Shown: piece after piece, positions 1-8,535 of the stretch
Position numbering within the stretch: position 1 is the first letter of the stretch
Layout: the number at the start of each line of letters is the position of its first letter
Assembly: GCA_030054175.1 (NCBI GenBank)
Contig: JASGCM010000005.1
Location: 1 to 64,000, forward strand
Length of the DNA: 64,000 bases
DNA from: Alphaproteobacteria bacterium
Lineage (GTDB): Bacteria > Pseudomonadota > Gammaproteobacteria > Burkholderiales > Burkholderiaceae_C
Direction of reading: 5' to 3'
Notes under the pieces: generated by a model
What the model was told of the DNA's origin: nothing
Databases searched by the model: none
Seen by the model: only the letters and a program-made list of their open reading frames with translations
Translations under genes and position numbers: made by a program

Positions 1-15
1 GGCGGAGCAGGGGCT

Positions 16-1095
16 TTAAGCCACGACCAGTCGCGCGCCCAGGGCTTCGGCCTGGGCGATGTGCCCCACCTCGGCGGCATCGGCAAAGCCGTGTTTGTGA
101 AAGGTGGCCATGACTTCGGCCACTGATTCGGGCGCACAGGCGACCAGCAAGCCACCGCTGGTTTGCGGGTCGGTCAACAGGTCTTGATCGACCTGACTCA
201 GTTTGGAAGCCAAACTGACCTCGTGACCAAACGCCGCCCAGTTGCGCCTCGACGCGCCGGTGATCAGCCCTTGGGCCGCCAGCTCTCTCACGCCCGGCAA
301 CAGCGGAACGCGGTCCATGCTCAGATGGATGCGGGCTTGGGCACCACGGGCCATCTCCAGCGCATGACCGGCTAAACCAAAACCTGTGACATCGGTCAAT
401 GCGTGCACGCCCTCAATTCCCGCCAAGTTGGGACCGGGTGTGTTCAGGCGTGTGGTGTTGGCGATCATCTGTGCGTATTGCTCGGGGCTGAGCACTTCTT
501 TCTTCAAACCGGCCGACAACACGCCCACGCCCAGGGGCTTGCCCAACACCAAGCGGTCACCGACGCGAGCGTCGGCATTGCGTTTGACGCGCTTGGGGTG
601 CACCAGTCCCATGACCACCAAGCCATAGATGGGCTCGACCGAGTCGATGGTGTGCCCGCCGGCAATTGGAATGCCCGCAGCACGGCAGACCGATTGCCCG
701 CCGTCCAGAATCTGGCGGATGGTGTCGACCGGCAGCACGCTGACGGGCATGCCCACCAGCGCCAGCGCCATGATGGGTTGTCCGCCCATGGCATAGACAT
801 CGCTGATCGCGTTGGTGGCGGCGATCCGACCAAACTCAAACGGGTCGTCGACGATGGGCATGAAGAAGTCGGTGGTGGCGATCAGCGCCTGTTCGTCATT
901 GAGTTGATACACCGCTGCATCGTCAGCGGTCTCGATCCCCACCAACAGTTGAGGCGGGATCGGCATCGCCGTCGTGCCTTTCAATATCTCGCTGAGCACG
1001 CCAGGGGCGATCTTGCAGCCGCAGCCACCGCCATGCGAGAGGCTGGTCAAACGGGGGGTCGAGGGCAGGGAAGTCATGGGGTTCTCGTTCTTCAT
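16..1095 (-). CDS. selD: Selenide, water dikinase (selenophosphate synthetase)
   Basis: The enzyme makes selenophosphate from selenide and ATP. The 359-residue product is full length. The N-terminal loop HGGGCGCKI (residues 21-29) holds the catalytic Cys25 and Lys28, so the position that is Sec in some SelD proteins is Cys here and needs no UGA recoding. The AIRS-type nucleotide-binding core follows, including AISDVYAMGG and VTGFGLAGH. The start codon overlaps the senB stop by 4 nt (ATGA), making it the last gene of egtD-senB-selD. In selenoneine loci this gene is called senC and feeds SenB. No selA, selB or selC lies in the window, so a role in selenoneine synthesis is favoured; a shared role in selenoprotein synthesis cannot be excluded. 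Confidence 0.95.
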   Translation of the reverse strand: MKNENPMTSLPSTPRLTSLSHGGGCGCKIAPGVLSEILKGTTAMPIPPQLLVGIETADDAAVYQLNDEQALIATTDFFMPIVDDPFEFGRIAATNAISDVYAMGGQPIMALALVGMPVSVLPVDTIRQILDGGQSVCRAAGIPIAGGHTIDSVEPIYGLVVMGLVHPKRVKRNADARVGDRLVLGKPLGVGVLSAGLKKEVLSPEQYAQMIANTTRLNTPGPNLAGIEGVHALTDVTGFGLAGHALEMARGAQARIHLSMDRVPLLPGVRELAAQGLITGASRRNWAAFGHEVSLASKLSQVDQDLLTDPQTSGGLLVACAPESVAEVMATFHKHGFADAAEVGHIAQAEALGARLVVA

Positions 1096-2099
1096 ACAGG
1101 GTTCAATGATTCATGCACCAAGCGGCACAGTTCGGCGGCTTCACGCTCAGGGGCGAACAAGGGAGCTCTTAAGGCACATTGTGCTTGCAAATGGGTCAAC
1201 CTGGGGGCCTGGCCATCAGGGCTGGCGATTTGGCTGCGACGACACTCGCGCAGCAATTCGGTAGCGGCGGCGGCATCGCCCCAATCGAAATAGCCATCGT
1301 AGTCCACGCCGAGCATGCCGATGTTGCCCGCGACTTTGGATGCCAGCACTGGCGTGCCGCAGGTGATGGCTTCCATCACCACATGCGCACCGCCTTCCAT
1401 CTGACTGGGGTGCAGCAGCAAGTGAGCGCGCTGGATCTGGCGCCGCGACTGGGCATGGCTTACGCCGCCCAACCAACGGTAATGGGGACAGGCTTGCATG
1501 GTCGCGATTGCGGCCTCGCCCAAGGCGGGGTCCAAGGCCACGCCCAAGTGATCCAATGTGATGCCGTCTTGCGGGGTCAGGCGTTGGGCGATTTCCCACA
1601 CCGTTTGCGGTGATTTTTCGCTGCGCAGATGCCCCACCACCACCACTCGCAAGTGCCGAAGGGATTTGCCCAGGGTCAGTCGTGAGGTGCTGGATTGAAA
1701 CACCACCCGGCACTTGGCTCGCAGCGGTTCAGTTAACTCCAACGGTCCGGCCTCTTGCAAGACCACCAGCCGATTGGCCAGTTGCAAAGAACGCTGGGCA
1801 CTGGCGTCGGTCAGAATGTCTCGGTAAAGATCGGTGCCGGTCAAGGCCACGATCAGTGGGCGTTTGGGGTGCCGTTCGGCCCAGGCGGCAATCGAAGACG
1901 CCGAGCGGCGCGCGTGCAAGGCCAGTAAAACATCCAGTTCAGGGGCCTCTTCATCCGGCCAGCGGCTGAGCAAATGCACCCGGCAAGTGCCCGACAACAT
2001 GCGCGACCAACGGCGAGCCGTTTGCCAGTTCCCGTTGTTGGCGTCGGCCAGCGCGGGCGTGACGATTCCCACCCGGGGGCGGGTAGCACCCGGGCTCAT
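1092..2099 (-). CDS. senB: Selenosugar synthase, GT-B glycosyltransferase
   Basis: This 335-residue GT-B glycosyltransferase matches the group that sits beside senA and selD. Members couple selenophosphate to a UDP-sugar to make a 1-seleno-sugar, the selenium donor for selenoneine. The N-terminal half opens with RVGIVTPALADANNGN; the C-terminal half has a GT4-like nucleotide-sugar motif, SQMEGGAHVVMEAI, followed by GTPVLAS. The ATG at 2099 was chosen because it overlaps the egtD stop (ATGA); a longer upstream reading in the same frame only runs antiparallel-shadow sequence inside egtD. Its own stop overlaps the selD start. The assignment rests on the family look and on the neighbours egtD, selD and senA; a plain glycosyltransferase is the alternative. 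Confidence 0.88.
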   Translation of the reverse strand: MSPGATRPRVGIVTPALADANNGNWQTARRWSRMLSGTCRVHLLSRWPDEEAPELDVLLALHARRSASSIAAWAERHPKRPLIVALTGTDLYRDILTDASAQRSLQLANRLVVLQEAGPLELTEPLRAKCRVVFQSSTSRLTLGKSLRHLRVVVVGHLRSEKSPQTVWEIAQRLTPQDGITLDHLGVALDPALGEAAIATMQACPHYRWLGGVSHAQSRRQIQRAHLLLHPSQMEGGAHVVMEAITCGTPVLASKVAGNIGMLGVDYDGYFDWGDAAAATELLRECRRSQIASPDGQAPRLTHLQAQCALRAPLFAPEREAAELCRLVHESLNPV

Positions 2100-3097
2100 G
2101 AAGACACCTTGGCCCAGACGATGCTGAACCAGTTCTGCTCGTCGCTCCAAACGCCGCTGGGGTGAAACCCGGCTTGCTGCAACAAGTCGGCGAATGCCTC
2201 GGGCGTCCATTTGTACGAGTTTTCCGTGTGGATGCGTTCGCCGGCTTCGAAAGTGCGTTCGCCCCCAGGCCAGCGCACCATCTGTCGCTGACGGCTTTCC
2301 AGGTGCATCTCGATGCGTGACTCGACGGAATTGAAAAAAGCCACGTGCTCCCATAACCTGGGGTTGAAGTCGCTGCCTAAAATTCGGTTGGCGTGTGAGA
2401 GCACATTGCGGTTGAATGCGGCGGTCACGCCCAAGCTGTCGTCGTAGGCGGCTTGCAGCACAGCCACGGCTTTGGCCCGATCCACGCCGATCAGCAAACC
2501 TCCATCGGGCCCGCCTTGTTGGCACAGGGCGTGAGCCTGACGCAACAAACTCAGGGCTTCATCGGGGGCGAAGTTGCCGATGCTCGAACCAGGGTAGAAC
2601 AACAAGCGACCTTGTCGTTCGGCTTGCTGAGCTGTGAGCCAGTCCTGTGCTTGGGTCGGCCAAGACAGTGTGTTTGAGAAATCCATGCCCAGGCCCAACA
2701 TGGGCAGGGCGTCGTGCTGTTGCGCCAAAGCGTGCAAGGTGTTGCGCAAGAATTCAACCGAAATGTCGACCGCCACATAAGCCTGGGGTTGAAAGACCGG
2801 GAACAGACGCGCGGCTTTGGTGCAGCAACCGGCACCCAGATCGATCATGACCGATTGCGCCGGCACATGGCGCGCCATGTCCGCACCATGCCGGGCGAAG
2901 ATCGACGCCTCTGTGCGGGTGGGGTAGTACTCGCTCAACTCAGTGATGGCATTGAATAGCCTGGATCCCAATTCGTCGTAAAAGAACTTGGGCGCTACAC
3001 TGGCGGCAGATTGCCTCAGTCCAACATCCAGCTCAGTCGCGGTGTCAGCGGTCTGAGCTTGATGGATTTGAATGAATGTGGGGTTGTAGGTACTCAC
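2096..3097 (-). CDS. egtD: L-histidine N-alpha-methyltransferase
   Basis: EgtD trimethylates histidine with three SAM to give hercynine, the shared precursor of ergothioneine and selenoneine. The 333-residue length is typical. Visible hallmarks are the N-terminal PKFFYDELGSRLFNAI, the SAM-binding DLGAGCCTKA, FYPGSSIGNF in the middle, and the C-terminal ENSYKW. It is the first gene of a three-gene operon whose members overlap by 4 nt. A divergent start lies only about 120 nt away (phnD at 3222), so both promoters must sit in 3098-3221. No egtC or egtE is present, so hercynine most likely goes to SenA. Confidence 0.95.
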   Translation of the reverse strand: MSTYNPTFIQIHQAQTADTATELDVGLRQSAASVAPKFFYDELGSRLFNAITELSEYYPTRTEASIFARHGADMARHVPAQSVMIDLGAGCCTKAARLFPVFQPQAYVAVDISVEFLRNTLHALAQQHDALPMLGLGMDFSNTLSWPTQAQDWLTAQQAERQGRLLFYPGSSIGNFAPDEALSLLRQAHALCQQGGPDGGLLIGVDRAKAVAVLQAAYDDSLGVTAAFNRNVLSHANRILGSDFNPRLWEHVAFFNSVESRIEMHLESRQRQMVRWPGGERTFEAGERIHTENSYKWTPEAFADLLQQAGFHPSGVWSDEQNWFSIVWAKVSS

Positions 3098-3221
3098 GCA
3101 GTCATTTTACGGTGCGCAACGCATTCCAGCCTGTCTTGCTTCAGATGTCCCCAGAGATCTCTCTGAAAAGAGCAATCGGGTCTAATTGGATTTGATCTTC
3201 ACATTTTTTCAGGCCCTGACC

Positions 3222-4028
3222 ATGAAACCCTTTTCCATTCTCCGTCGCAACCTGCTCATGTGGACCGTGCTGGCGACCTTCGGGATGTCTGCCGCCCATG
3301 CTCAGTCTGTGCTCAAAGTCAGCACCATCCCTGAAGAGGTCGCCACCGAGCAGATTCGCAAATTCACGCCGCTGGCCGAATACCTGACCCAAGCCCTGGG
3401 CATGAAGGTCGAGTTCACCCCGGTCAGTGACTACCCGGCCGCCGTGGAAGCCTTGGTCAACAAGCGCATCGATCTGGTTTGGTTGGGTGGCTTCACCCAT
3501 GTGCAAGCCAACCGCCGTTCGGGCGGCAAGGTGATTGCATTGGCGCAGCGCGAGGAAGACACCCGTTTTCAATCGGTGTTCATCGCCAAGACCAATTCCG
3601 GCATCCAGACCTTGGCCGATTTGAAAGGCAAGCAAGTCTCCTTTGGTTCGGCCAGCAGCACTTCGGGGCATCTGATGCCGCGCAGTTTTTTGTTGTAAGC
3701 CTCCATCACCCCTGAGCGCGATTTCAAACGGGTGGCTTATAGCGGTGCACATGACGCCACCATCGCCTCGGTGGTCAGCGGACGCGTTGATGCGGCCGCT
3801 TTGGACATCACGGTCTGGCGCAAATTCGTCGACGAGAACAAGGTCGACACCCGAGCCGTGAATGTGTTCTACACCACCCCCCCGTACTTCAACTACAACT
3901 GGTCGGTGCATGCCGACATGCTGCTCACTGGGCTGTACCAACACCACGAGCACGAACTGACCGGCGCTGCCCCCATCGCACAGACCGAAGTTCAGGCTGA
4001 GTCGCCAGCGGTCATGCACTGCCGCTGA
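3222..4028 (+). pseudogene. phnD: PhnD-type ABC substrate-binding protein, nonsense codon, fused to PhnC tail
   Basis: The frame encodes a periplasmic binding protein of the phosphate/phosphite/phosphonate class. A signal peptide (residues 1-27, ending SAAHAQ) precedes the PhnD-like LKVSTIPEE, DLVWLGGFTHV and GKQVSFGSASSTSGHLMPR. A TAA at 3696-3698 interrupts it in frame after RSFLL; the same frame resumes with ASITPERDFKRVAYSG, so a CAA-to-TAA change is plausible. Homology to PhnD stops near 3917 (SVHADM). The last ~35 codons (LLTGLYQHHEHEL onward) look like the C-terminus of a PhnC ATPase. The reading is that the end of phnD and nearly all of phnC were deleted, leaving an in-frame fusion. 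Function is doubtful. Confidence 0.7.
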
Positions 4029-4040
4029 AGCATATCCTCA

Positions 4041-4880
4041 ATGAGCAAGGTCAGCACTGTATCTCTGGCGCCCACGCGTGATCCGGCCTGGCTGGGGCGC
4101 GTCTTCGGCTTGAGCGTGGTCTTGGTGTTGCTGTGGCCCATGCTGGTCGCCACCGAATTCAAGCCTTGGGTGTTTTTGGAGCCCGACAACCTGCGTGTCA
4201 GCGCTTCTTTCATCGCCAGTTTCTGGCCCTTGGCGCACGACACCGAATTTCTGCAACTGGTGCTGCTGAAGACATGGCGCACATTGGCCATGGCCACGGC
4301 GGGCATCACTCTGGCCTTGGTTTTGGCCATTCCTTTGGCGCTGATCAACAAACGCGTGCTCTCGATTTCGGCCCTTTCAGGCCGCATGGCCGCTTGGCCT
4401 TGGTGTATGCGGCAGGCTGCACGCTGGCTGTTGATCGTGTTGCGCAGCATCCCCGAGTTGGTTTGGGCCCTGGTCTTCGTGCGGGTGGTGGGCCTGGGTC
4501 CGGCGGCCGGGGTGCTGGCCATCGCGCTCACCTATGCCGGTATGTTGGGCAAGGTATACAGCGAAATTTTCGAAAGTGGCGATCCGCACGCCACCCAGAC
4601 CTTGTTGCGATCAGGCAGCGGACGTTTGCAGGCTTTTTTCTATGGCTTGTTACCTACCCACGCCGCCGAACTGACCAGCTACACGGTCTACCGTTGGGAA
4701 TGCGCCATCCGTTCCTCGGTGGTGCTGGGTTTTGTCGGGGCCGGTGGTTTGGGCCAGCAGATGGACAACGCCATGAAAATGTTCAACGGCGGTGAAGTGG
4801 CAACCTTGCTGTGCGTATTTGTGGCCCTGGTGGCCATTGCCGATCGCGTCAGCGCAGAGCTCAGAAAGGCCCTGGGTTGA
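4041..4880 (+). CDS. phnE: Phosphonate-type ABC transporter permease 1
   Basis: This 279-residue inner-membrane permease has the expected length for PhnE. Several transmembrane segments are obvious, for example FGLSVVLVLLWPMLV and the stretch after TWRTLAMA. It carries the BPD-permease coupling region around SIPELVWALVFV, and FVGAGGLGQQMDNAM near the C-terminus is typical of PhnE. It starts 12 nt after the phnD/C remnant and its stop overlaps the next permease. The substrate could be phosphonate, phosphite or another oxyanion; its position between egtD and senA raises the idea of a selenium species, which is inference only. With no phnC gene left, the transporter looks inactive unless an ATPase is supplied elsewhere. 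Confidence 0.85.
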   Translation: MSKVSTVSLAPTRDPAWLGRVFGLSVVLVLLWPMLVATEFKPWVFLEPDNLRVSASFIASFWPLAHDTEFLQLVLLKTWRTLAMATAGITLALVLAIPLALINKRVLSISALSGRMAAWPWCMRQAARWLLIVLRSIPELVWALVFVRVVGLGPAAGVLAIALTYAGMLGKVYSEIFESGDPHATQTLLRSGSGRLQAFFYGLLPTHAAELTSYTVYRWECAIRSSVVLGFVGAGGLGQQMDNAMKMFNGGEVATLLCVFVALVAIADRVSAELRKALG

Positions 4881-5338
4881 GTGCGCCCTTCGTTGCGCGG
4901 GTGGCTTGGGGTTTTGTCGAGACCTTGGCCATGTCGCTCCTGGGTACCTTGTTGGCGGCCGTGGCCGGCTTGGCCTTGGCGGTGCACACCACCGGTGTGC
5001 TGGGTCGTTTGTTTGCCGAGGCGATCGAGAACGCCCCAAAGGGACCCGCTGAGGCTTTGCGGGCTCACGGCATCGACGATGTGCGTTTGTTGGGCTATGC
5101 CCTGTTGCCACAGGTCTTGCCTCAGTTGCTCAGTTACACCTTGTATCGATGGGAGAACAACATCCGCGCAGCGGCCATTTTGGGCGTGGTGGGGGCGGGA
5201 GGTCTGGGCCAGTTGCTGTCCTTCCACCTGGGTTTGTTTCAGATGGACAAAACCGCCACGGTCTTGCTGGCCATGTTGATCATGGTGGCCTGGGTCGACG
5301 CACTCAGTGCATGGGCGCGACGCTGGTTGACCCGCTAA
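4877..5338 (+). pseudogene. phnE: Phosphonate-type ABC permease 2, internally deleted
   Basis: The frame starts at a TTG overlapping the phnE1 stop (TTGA) and gives 153 residues, against about 260 for the family. The N-terminal membrane segment (TLAMSLLGTLLAAVAGLALA) runs straight into HTTGVLGRLFAEAIEN, which in full-length PhnE lies well downstream. The C-terminal part, including GVVGAGGLGQLL, is normal. An in-frame deletion of the middle, including the region equivalent to SIPELVWA in the first permease, is the simplest reading. The repeated TTGGCCTTGGC-like sequence at the joint would suit slippage between short repeats. The stop lies 25 nt from the convergent senA stop. Confidence 0.65.
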
Positions 5339-5363
5339 AGACCGGGGCCATCGGTAGCCCCAC

Positions 5364-6533
5364 TCAGCGCATCGCCAAGGTGCGAAAGCCCACCAGCATA
5401 TCGGTGCGATGAGGCATGAAGAAATTTCGAAACCGGGTATCGAGCAAACACTCGGGTGTTGCCCAAGACGCCCCTTTCAGTACCCGATGCGTGCCCCACC
5501 AGGGGGCCGAGTAGTCTTGATAGGCGTGAGCCACAAAACCCGGAAAAGGCTCAAAGGGGCTGGCAGTCCATTCCCACACCTCGCCCCAGATGAATTCTGG
5601 GTGTGCTGCGGCAGCGCACCACTGGGCTTCCGTGGGCAAGCGCCGTCCCGCCCACTCGCACCAGGCTTGCGCGTCGGTGGCGCTCAGGTGCACGGCCACT
5701 TCGTCGACCGGCAAAGGCAGCCAGCGATCAAATCGCCGCACCTCCCAAGCCCCCTCGTGTTGGCGCAAGACTTGGGGCAGCGGGTGCCCGGTGTCGGTCA
5801 AAAAATCCAAATACGCCCCCCAGGTCACTGGCCGAACGTCGATCTCGAAGGCGTCCACCTGCAAGGTGTGCGCTTGGCATTCGTTGTCAAAGGCAAAGCC
5901 CGGCCCCCGATGCCCCAGCAACACCGATGTGGCCTCGACTCGCAATGTGGCCTTGGCAGCCTTTGTCTGCAGATCCGTGGATTCGCGTCGTTCCGGACTC
6001 AGCGGCCATGACAAGCCCAGGTGTTGCGCCATATAGACCGAGGCCTCCACATGCATGGCTTCGTGAAACAGGGCCAGACGCCAGAAATACATGCTGTCGT
6101 CGCTGTCATTGGGGGCAGTGCGCAAGCCAGACAGGCTCAGTTCGTTGACTTGTTGCAAATAAGCCAGCGTTGCATCCCCATCGGGCAGGGGCAAGACCCA
6201 GCGGCGGTCATGGGCCACGTTGCTTGAGTTGTACAGCGCATCAGCCCCGGCAAGGATCGAGGGCCCAAAACCTGACCCCTCGCTGGGGCTGTGTCTGCCG
6301 CCATAGCGGTAGGCATTGCGCACCGTCCACCATTCCTGAAACCAGGCGACATGACCCCATTCCCAAATTGGCGGGTTCAACACCGACTCTTGGGGCACGG
6401 CCAAATCGGGCAAGGCCTGACGCCAAGCCCGAATCAGCGCCAGGTGTTGCTCTCGCAGATGCGTCAAGGCTTGAGCCAATTGGGCTGGGCCGGCATGACG
6501 TTGGGGGCTGTGAACGCTACGGTGCATCAGCAA
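5364..6533 (-). CDS. senA: Selenoneine synthase, EgtB-like non-heme iron enzyme
   Basis: SenA joins hercynine to a selenosugar by oxidative C-Se bond formation, using non-heme iron and oxygen. The 389-residue product has the two-domain EgtB-type layout: an N-terminal DinB-like bundle with iron ligands His61 (WEWGHVAWFQEWW) and the pair His157/His161 in HEAMHVE, then a C-terminal FGE-sulfatase domain (RPVTWGAYLDFL, GRRLPTEAQW, EVWEWTASPF, VLKGASW). The end VGFRTLAMR is typical. It is called SenA rather than EgtB because of senB and selD nearby and the absence of egtC/egtE; sequence alone cannot fully separate the two. It is transcribed in the same direction as egtD-senB-selD but separated from it by the phn genes. 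Confidence 0.85.
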   Translation of the reverse strand: MLMHRSVHSPQRHAGPAQLAQALTHLREQHLALIRAWRQALPDLAVPQESVLNPPIWEWGHVAWFQEWWTVRNAYRYGGRHSPSEGSGFGPSILAGADALYNSSNVAHDRRWVLPLPDGDATLAYLQQVNELSLSGLRTAPNDSDDSMYFWRLALFHEAMHVEASVYMAQHLGLSWPLSPERRESTDLQTKAAKATLRVEATSVLLGHRGPGFAFDNECQAHTLQVDAFEIDVRPVTWGAYLDFLTDTGHPLPQVLRQHEGAWEVRRFDRWLPLPVDEVAVHLSATDAQAWCEWAGRRLPTEAQWCAAAAHPEFIWGEVWEWTASPFEPFPGFVAHAYQDYSAPWWGTHRVLKGASWATPECLLDTRFRNFFMPHRTDMLVGFRTLAMR

Positions 6534-6672
6534 ATCATAGACGCTGTAGGCATTATCCTGCGCTTGACACAGAACCGCTGCTTGTCGCCCCTAGCATTGA
6601 CTTGATACAGGGCGGGGGTTAGATTCACGCCGTCCGTGGCAGTTGCGGCGGGCACAATCGCAGGAGAATTAC

Positions 6673-7638
6673 ATGATCCGTCCCCTGGTAGCGGCTGTCG
6701 CCGTCGCCCTGTGTTCGACCGCCCCCGTTCTGGCTCAGGTGGCTCACTTCCCAAGCAAACCCATCCGCATCATCGTGACCACGCCAGCTGGCTCGGGTGC
6801 CGATTTCTTCGCCCGCACCTTGGCGCAGGGTTTGGCCGACACCGACAAGGGCGTTGCGCCTGTGGTGGAAAACCGCCCTGGAGCCGGCGGCATCATCGGT
6901 GCGTGAAGTGGCCAACGCCGCACCTGACGGCTACACCCTGGGTGTGGCCTCGACTGCTCACGTGGTCTCGCCCATGTTACAGGCCAACCCGCCCTACAAG
7001 CCCCTGGCCGATTTCACGCCCATCGCCCAATTGACGGCTTTGCCCTTTATTCTGGTGGCAGCCCCCACCGTCCAAGCCAAGAACCTGCCCGAATTGGTCA
7101 GCGCCATCAAGGCTGCGCCCAAAAAGTACAACTTCGGATCGTTGGGCAACGGCACCGCACCCATCTGGGCGCTGAAATCTTCAACGCCGCCGCCGGTGCC
7201 GACGTGGTTCATGTGCCCTTCAAAGGCGCGTCTGATTTGTACACCGCCCTGATCTCGGGCGAGGTGCACTACGCGGCCCTGTTCGTCCCCACTGCCGGTG
7301 TCTTGCGAAGCGGCAAAGCGCGCGTGCTGGCTGTGACCGGAAAATCCCGCAATGTCGCCCTGCCTGAGGTGCCCACTGTGGGCGAGCAGGGACTGCCTGC
7401 TGCCGAAGCCGAAGCCCTGATGGGCATCGTGGCCCCTGCCGGAATGCCGCCCGAGTTGGTGCGCAAACTGCATGCCGACATCGTTGCCGTGCTGCGCAAA
7501 CCCGAGACACGCGAGAAATTCGCTACCCAAAGCGGCGAGCCCACCCCCGAGGTCTCCAGTGCCGACTACGCCGCCAAGCTCAAGGCCGAATACGAGCTCT
7601 ACCAACGCCTGTTGCCCCGCATGGGTTTGAAGCCCTGA
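6673..7638 (+). pseudogene. Bug-family (TctC) periplasmic receptor with two frameshifts
   Basis: Three collinear segments make one Bug receptor. The first (from ATG 6673) has a signal peptide ending PVLAQ and the family motif FPSKPIRIIVTTPAG, and stops after GAGGIIGA. An extra base near 6902 (GCG-T-GAA) shifts the frame into EVANAAPDGYTLGV. A compensating shift near 7155-7163 restores the original frame before HLGAEIF, followed by HVPFKGASDLYTALI and the end MGLKP. Summed length is normal for the family (about 320 residues). Both indels could be sequencing errors. It is divergent from senA and 6 nt upstream of the CocE fragment. Ligands of Bug proteins are usually carboxylates and cannot be read from sequence. 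Confidence 0.8.
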
Positions 7639-7644
7639 ACCATC

Positions 7645-8139
7645 ATGCGATTTGAACAAGACGTGGCCATCGAGGCCAGTGATGGTCTGCTGCTGCGCGC
7701 CAACGTGTTTCGTCCCGACGCCCCTGGCCGCTATCCGGTGGTGATGGCCCACGGGTCCTATGGCAAAGATATGCACTTCTCGCACGCCTTCAAGCCCCAA
7801 TGGGAAAAGCTCAACCGCATCTACCCGGGTCTGGGGACTCAGGGCTCCAGCGGACGCTACTTGCGCTGGGAGACCGTGGATCCCGAGCGATGGGTGCCCG
7901 ACGGCTATGTGGTGGTTCAAGTCGACTCGCGCGGCACTGGCAAATCACCCGGTTACCTCGACCCCTTTTCACCGCGTGAAATTCAAGACGACTTCGACTG
8001 CATCGAATGGGCCGGTGTGCAAGACTGGTCCAACGGCAAAGTGGGTTTGCTGGGCGTGTCGTACTACGGCATCGAGCAATGGCAAGTGGCCGCCTTGCGC
8101 CCGCCTCATCTGGCGGCGATTTGCCCTTGGGTTTTGTGA
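7645..8139 (+). pseudogene. CocE/NonD-type serine hydrolase, N-terminal fragment
   Basis: The 164 codons match the start of an X-Pro dipeptidyl-peptidase/cocaine-esterase type hydrolase: DGLLLRANVFRP, VVMAHGSYGKD, VVQVDSRGTGKSPG and the nucleophile elbow GLLGVSYYG. Full-length relatives have about 550-650 residues; here homology ends at HLAAICPW near 8130, and the next bases belong to an ABC permease in another frame. The Asp and His of the catalytic triad and the C-terminal domain are lost, so no activity is expected. The gene begins 6 nt after the Bug receptor stop, suggesting they were once co-transcribed. Confidence 0.8.
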
Positions 8140-8504
8140 TCGGCATGAGCCCCTTGCTATCACGCGCATTTGACCCGTTCATCCAGGTGCTCAAGCCCAT
8201 CAGCCCGTTGGCCTGGATGCCTCTGGCGCACTACCCCATCAAAGACTCGTCGATATCTGGTGTGTTCGTGATCTTCATCTGCTCGGTGTGGCCGATGTTG
8301 ATCAACACCGCGTTTGGCGTCGCATCGGTCAAGCGCGACTGGCTCAATGTGGCCCTGACGCTGGAGGTCTCTCCCTTGCGCAAGGCCTTTCAAGTGATCC
8401 TGCCGGCCGCCGCGCCCACCATTTTGACGGGCATGCGCATCAGCATGAGCATCGCCTGGTTGGTGATCGTCGCCGCCGAGATGCTGGTGGGTGGCACGGG
8501 CATT
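8130..8504 (+). pseudogene. Nitrate/cyanate ABC transporter permease fragment (NtrB/CynB-like)
   Basis: In a different frame from the hydrolase fragment, the sequence reads as the second half of an NtrB-type permease: GFVIGMSPLLSRAFDPF, SPLAWMPLAHYPIKDSS, VFVIFICSVWPMLINTAF, SPLRKAFQVILPAAAPT and AWLVIVAAEMLVGG. There is no start codon or N-terminal half. Homology stops at GGTGI, where the leader of cynS takes over, so the permease C-terminus and the expected ATPase gene are missing as well. It looks like a piece of a cyanate-uptake operon joined by two deletions. Confidence 0.7.
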
Positions 8505-8535
8505 GACATTTTTTTGAACCAACCGGAGTGTTTGA

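Noticed and set aside
403-1293. Long open frame on the plus strand across selD and the senB end
   Set aside because: It is antisense to conserved selD/senB, has no domain I can see, and its composition is that of a high-GC shadow frame.
5364-6533. Ergothioneine synthase EgtB
   Set aside because: The fold is shared, but senB and selD nearby and lack of egtC/egtE favour SenA; kept as the alternative in the entry.
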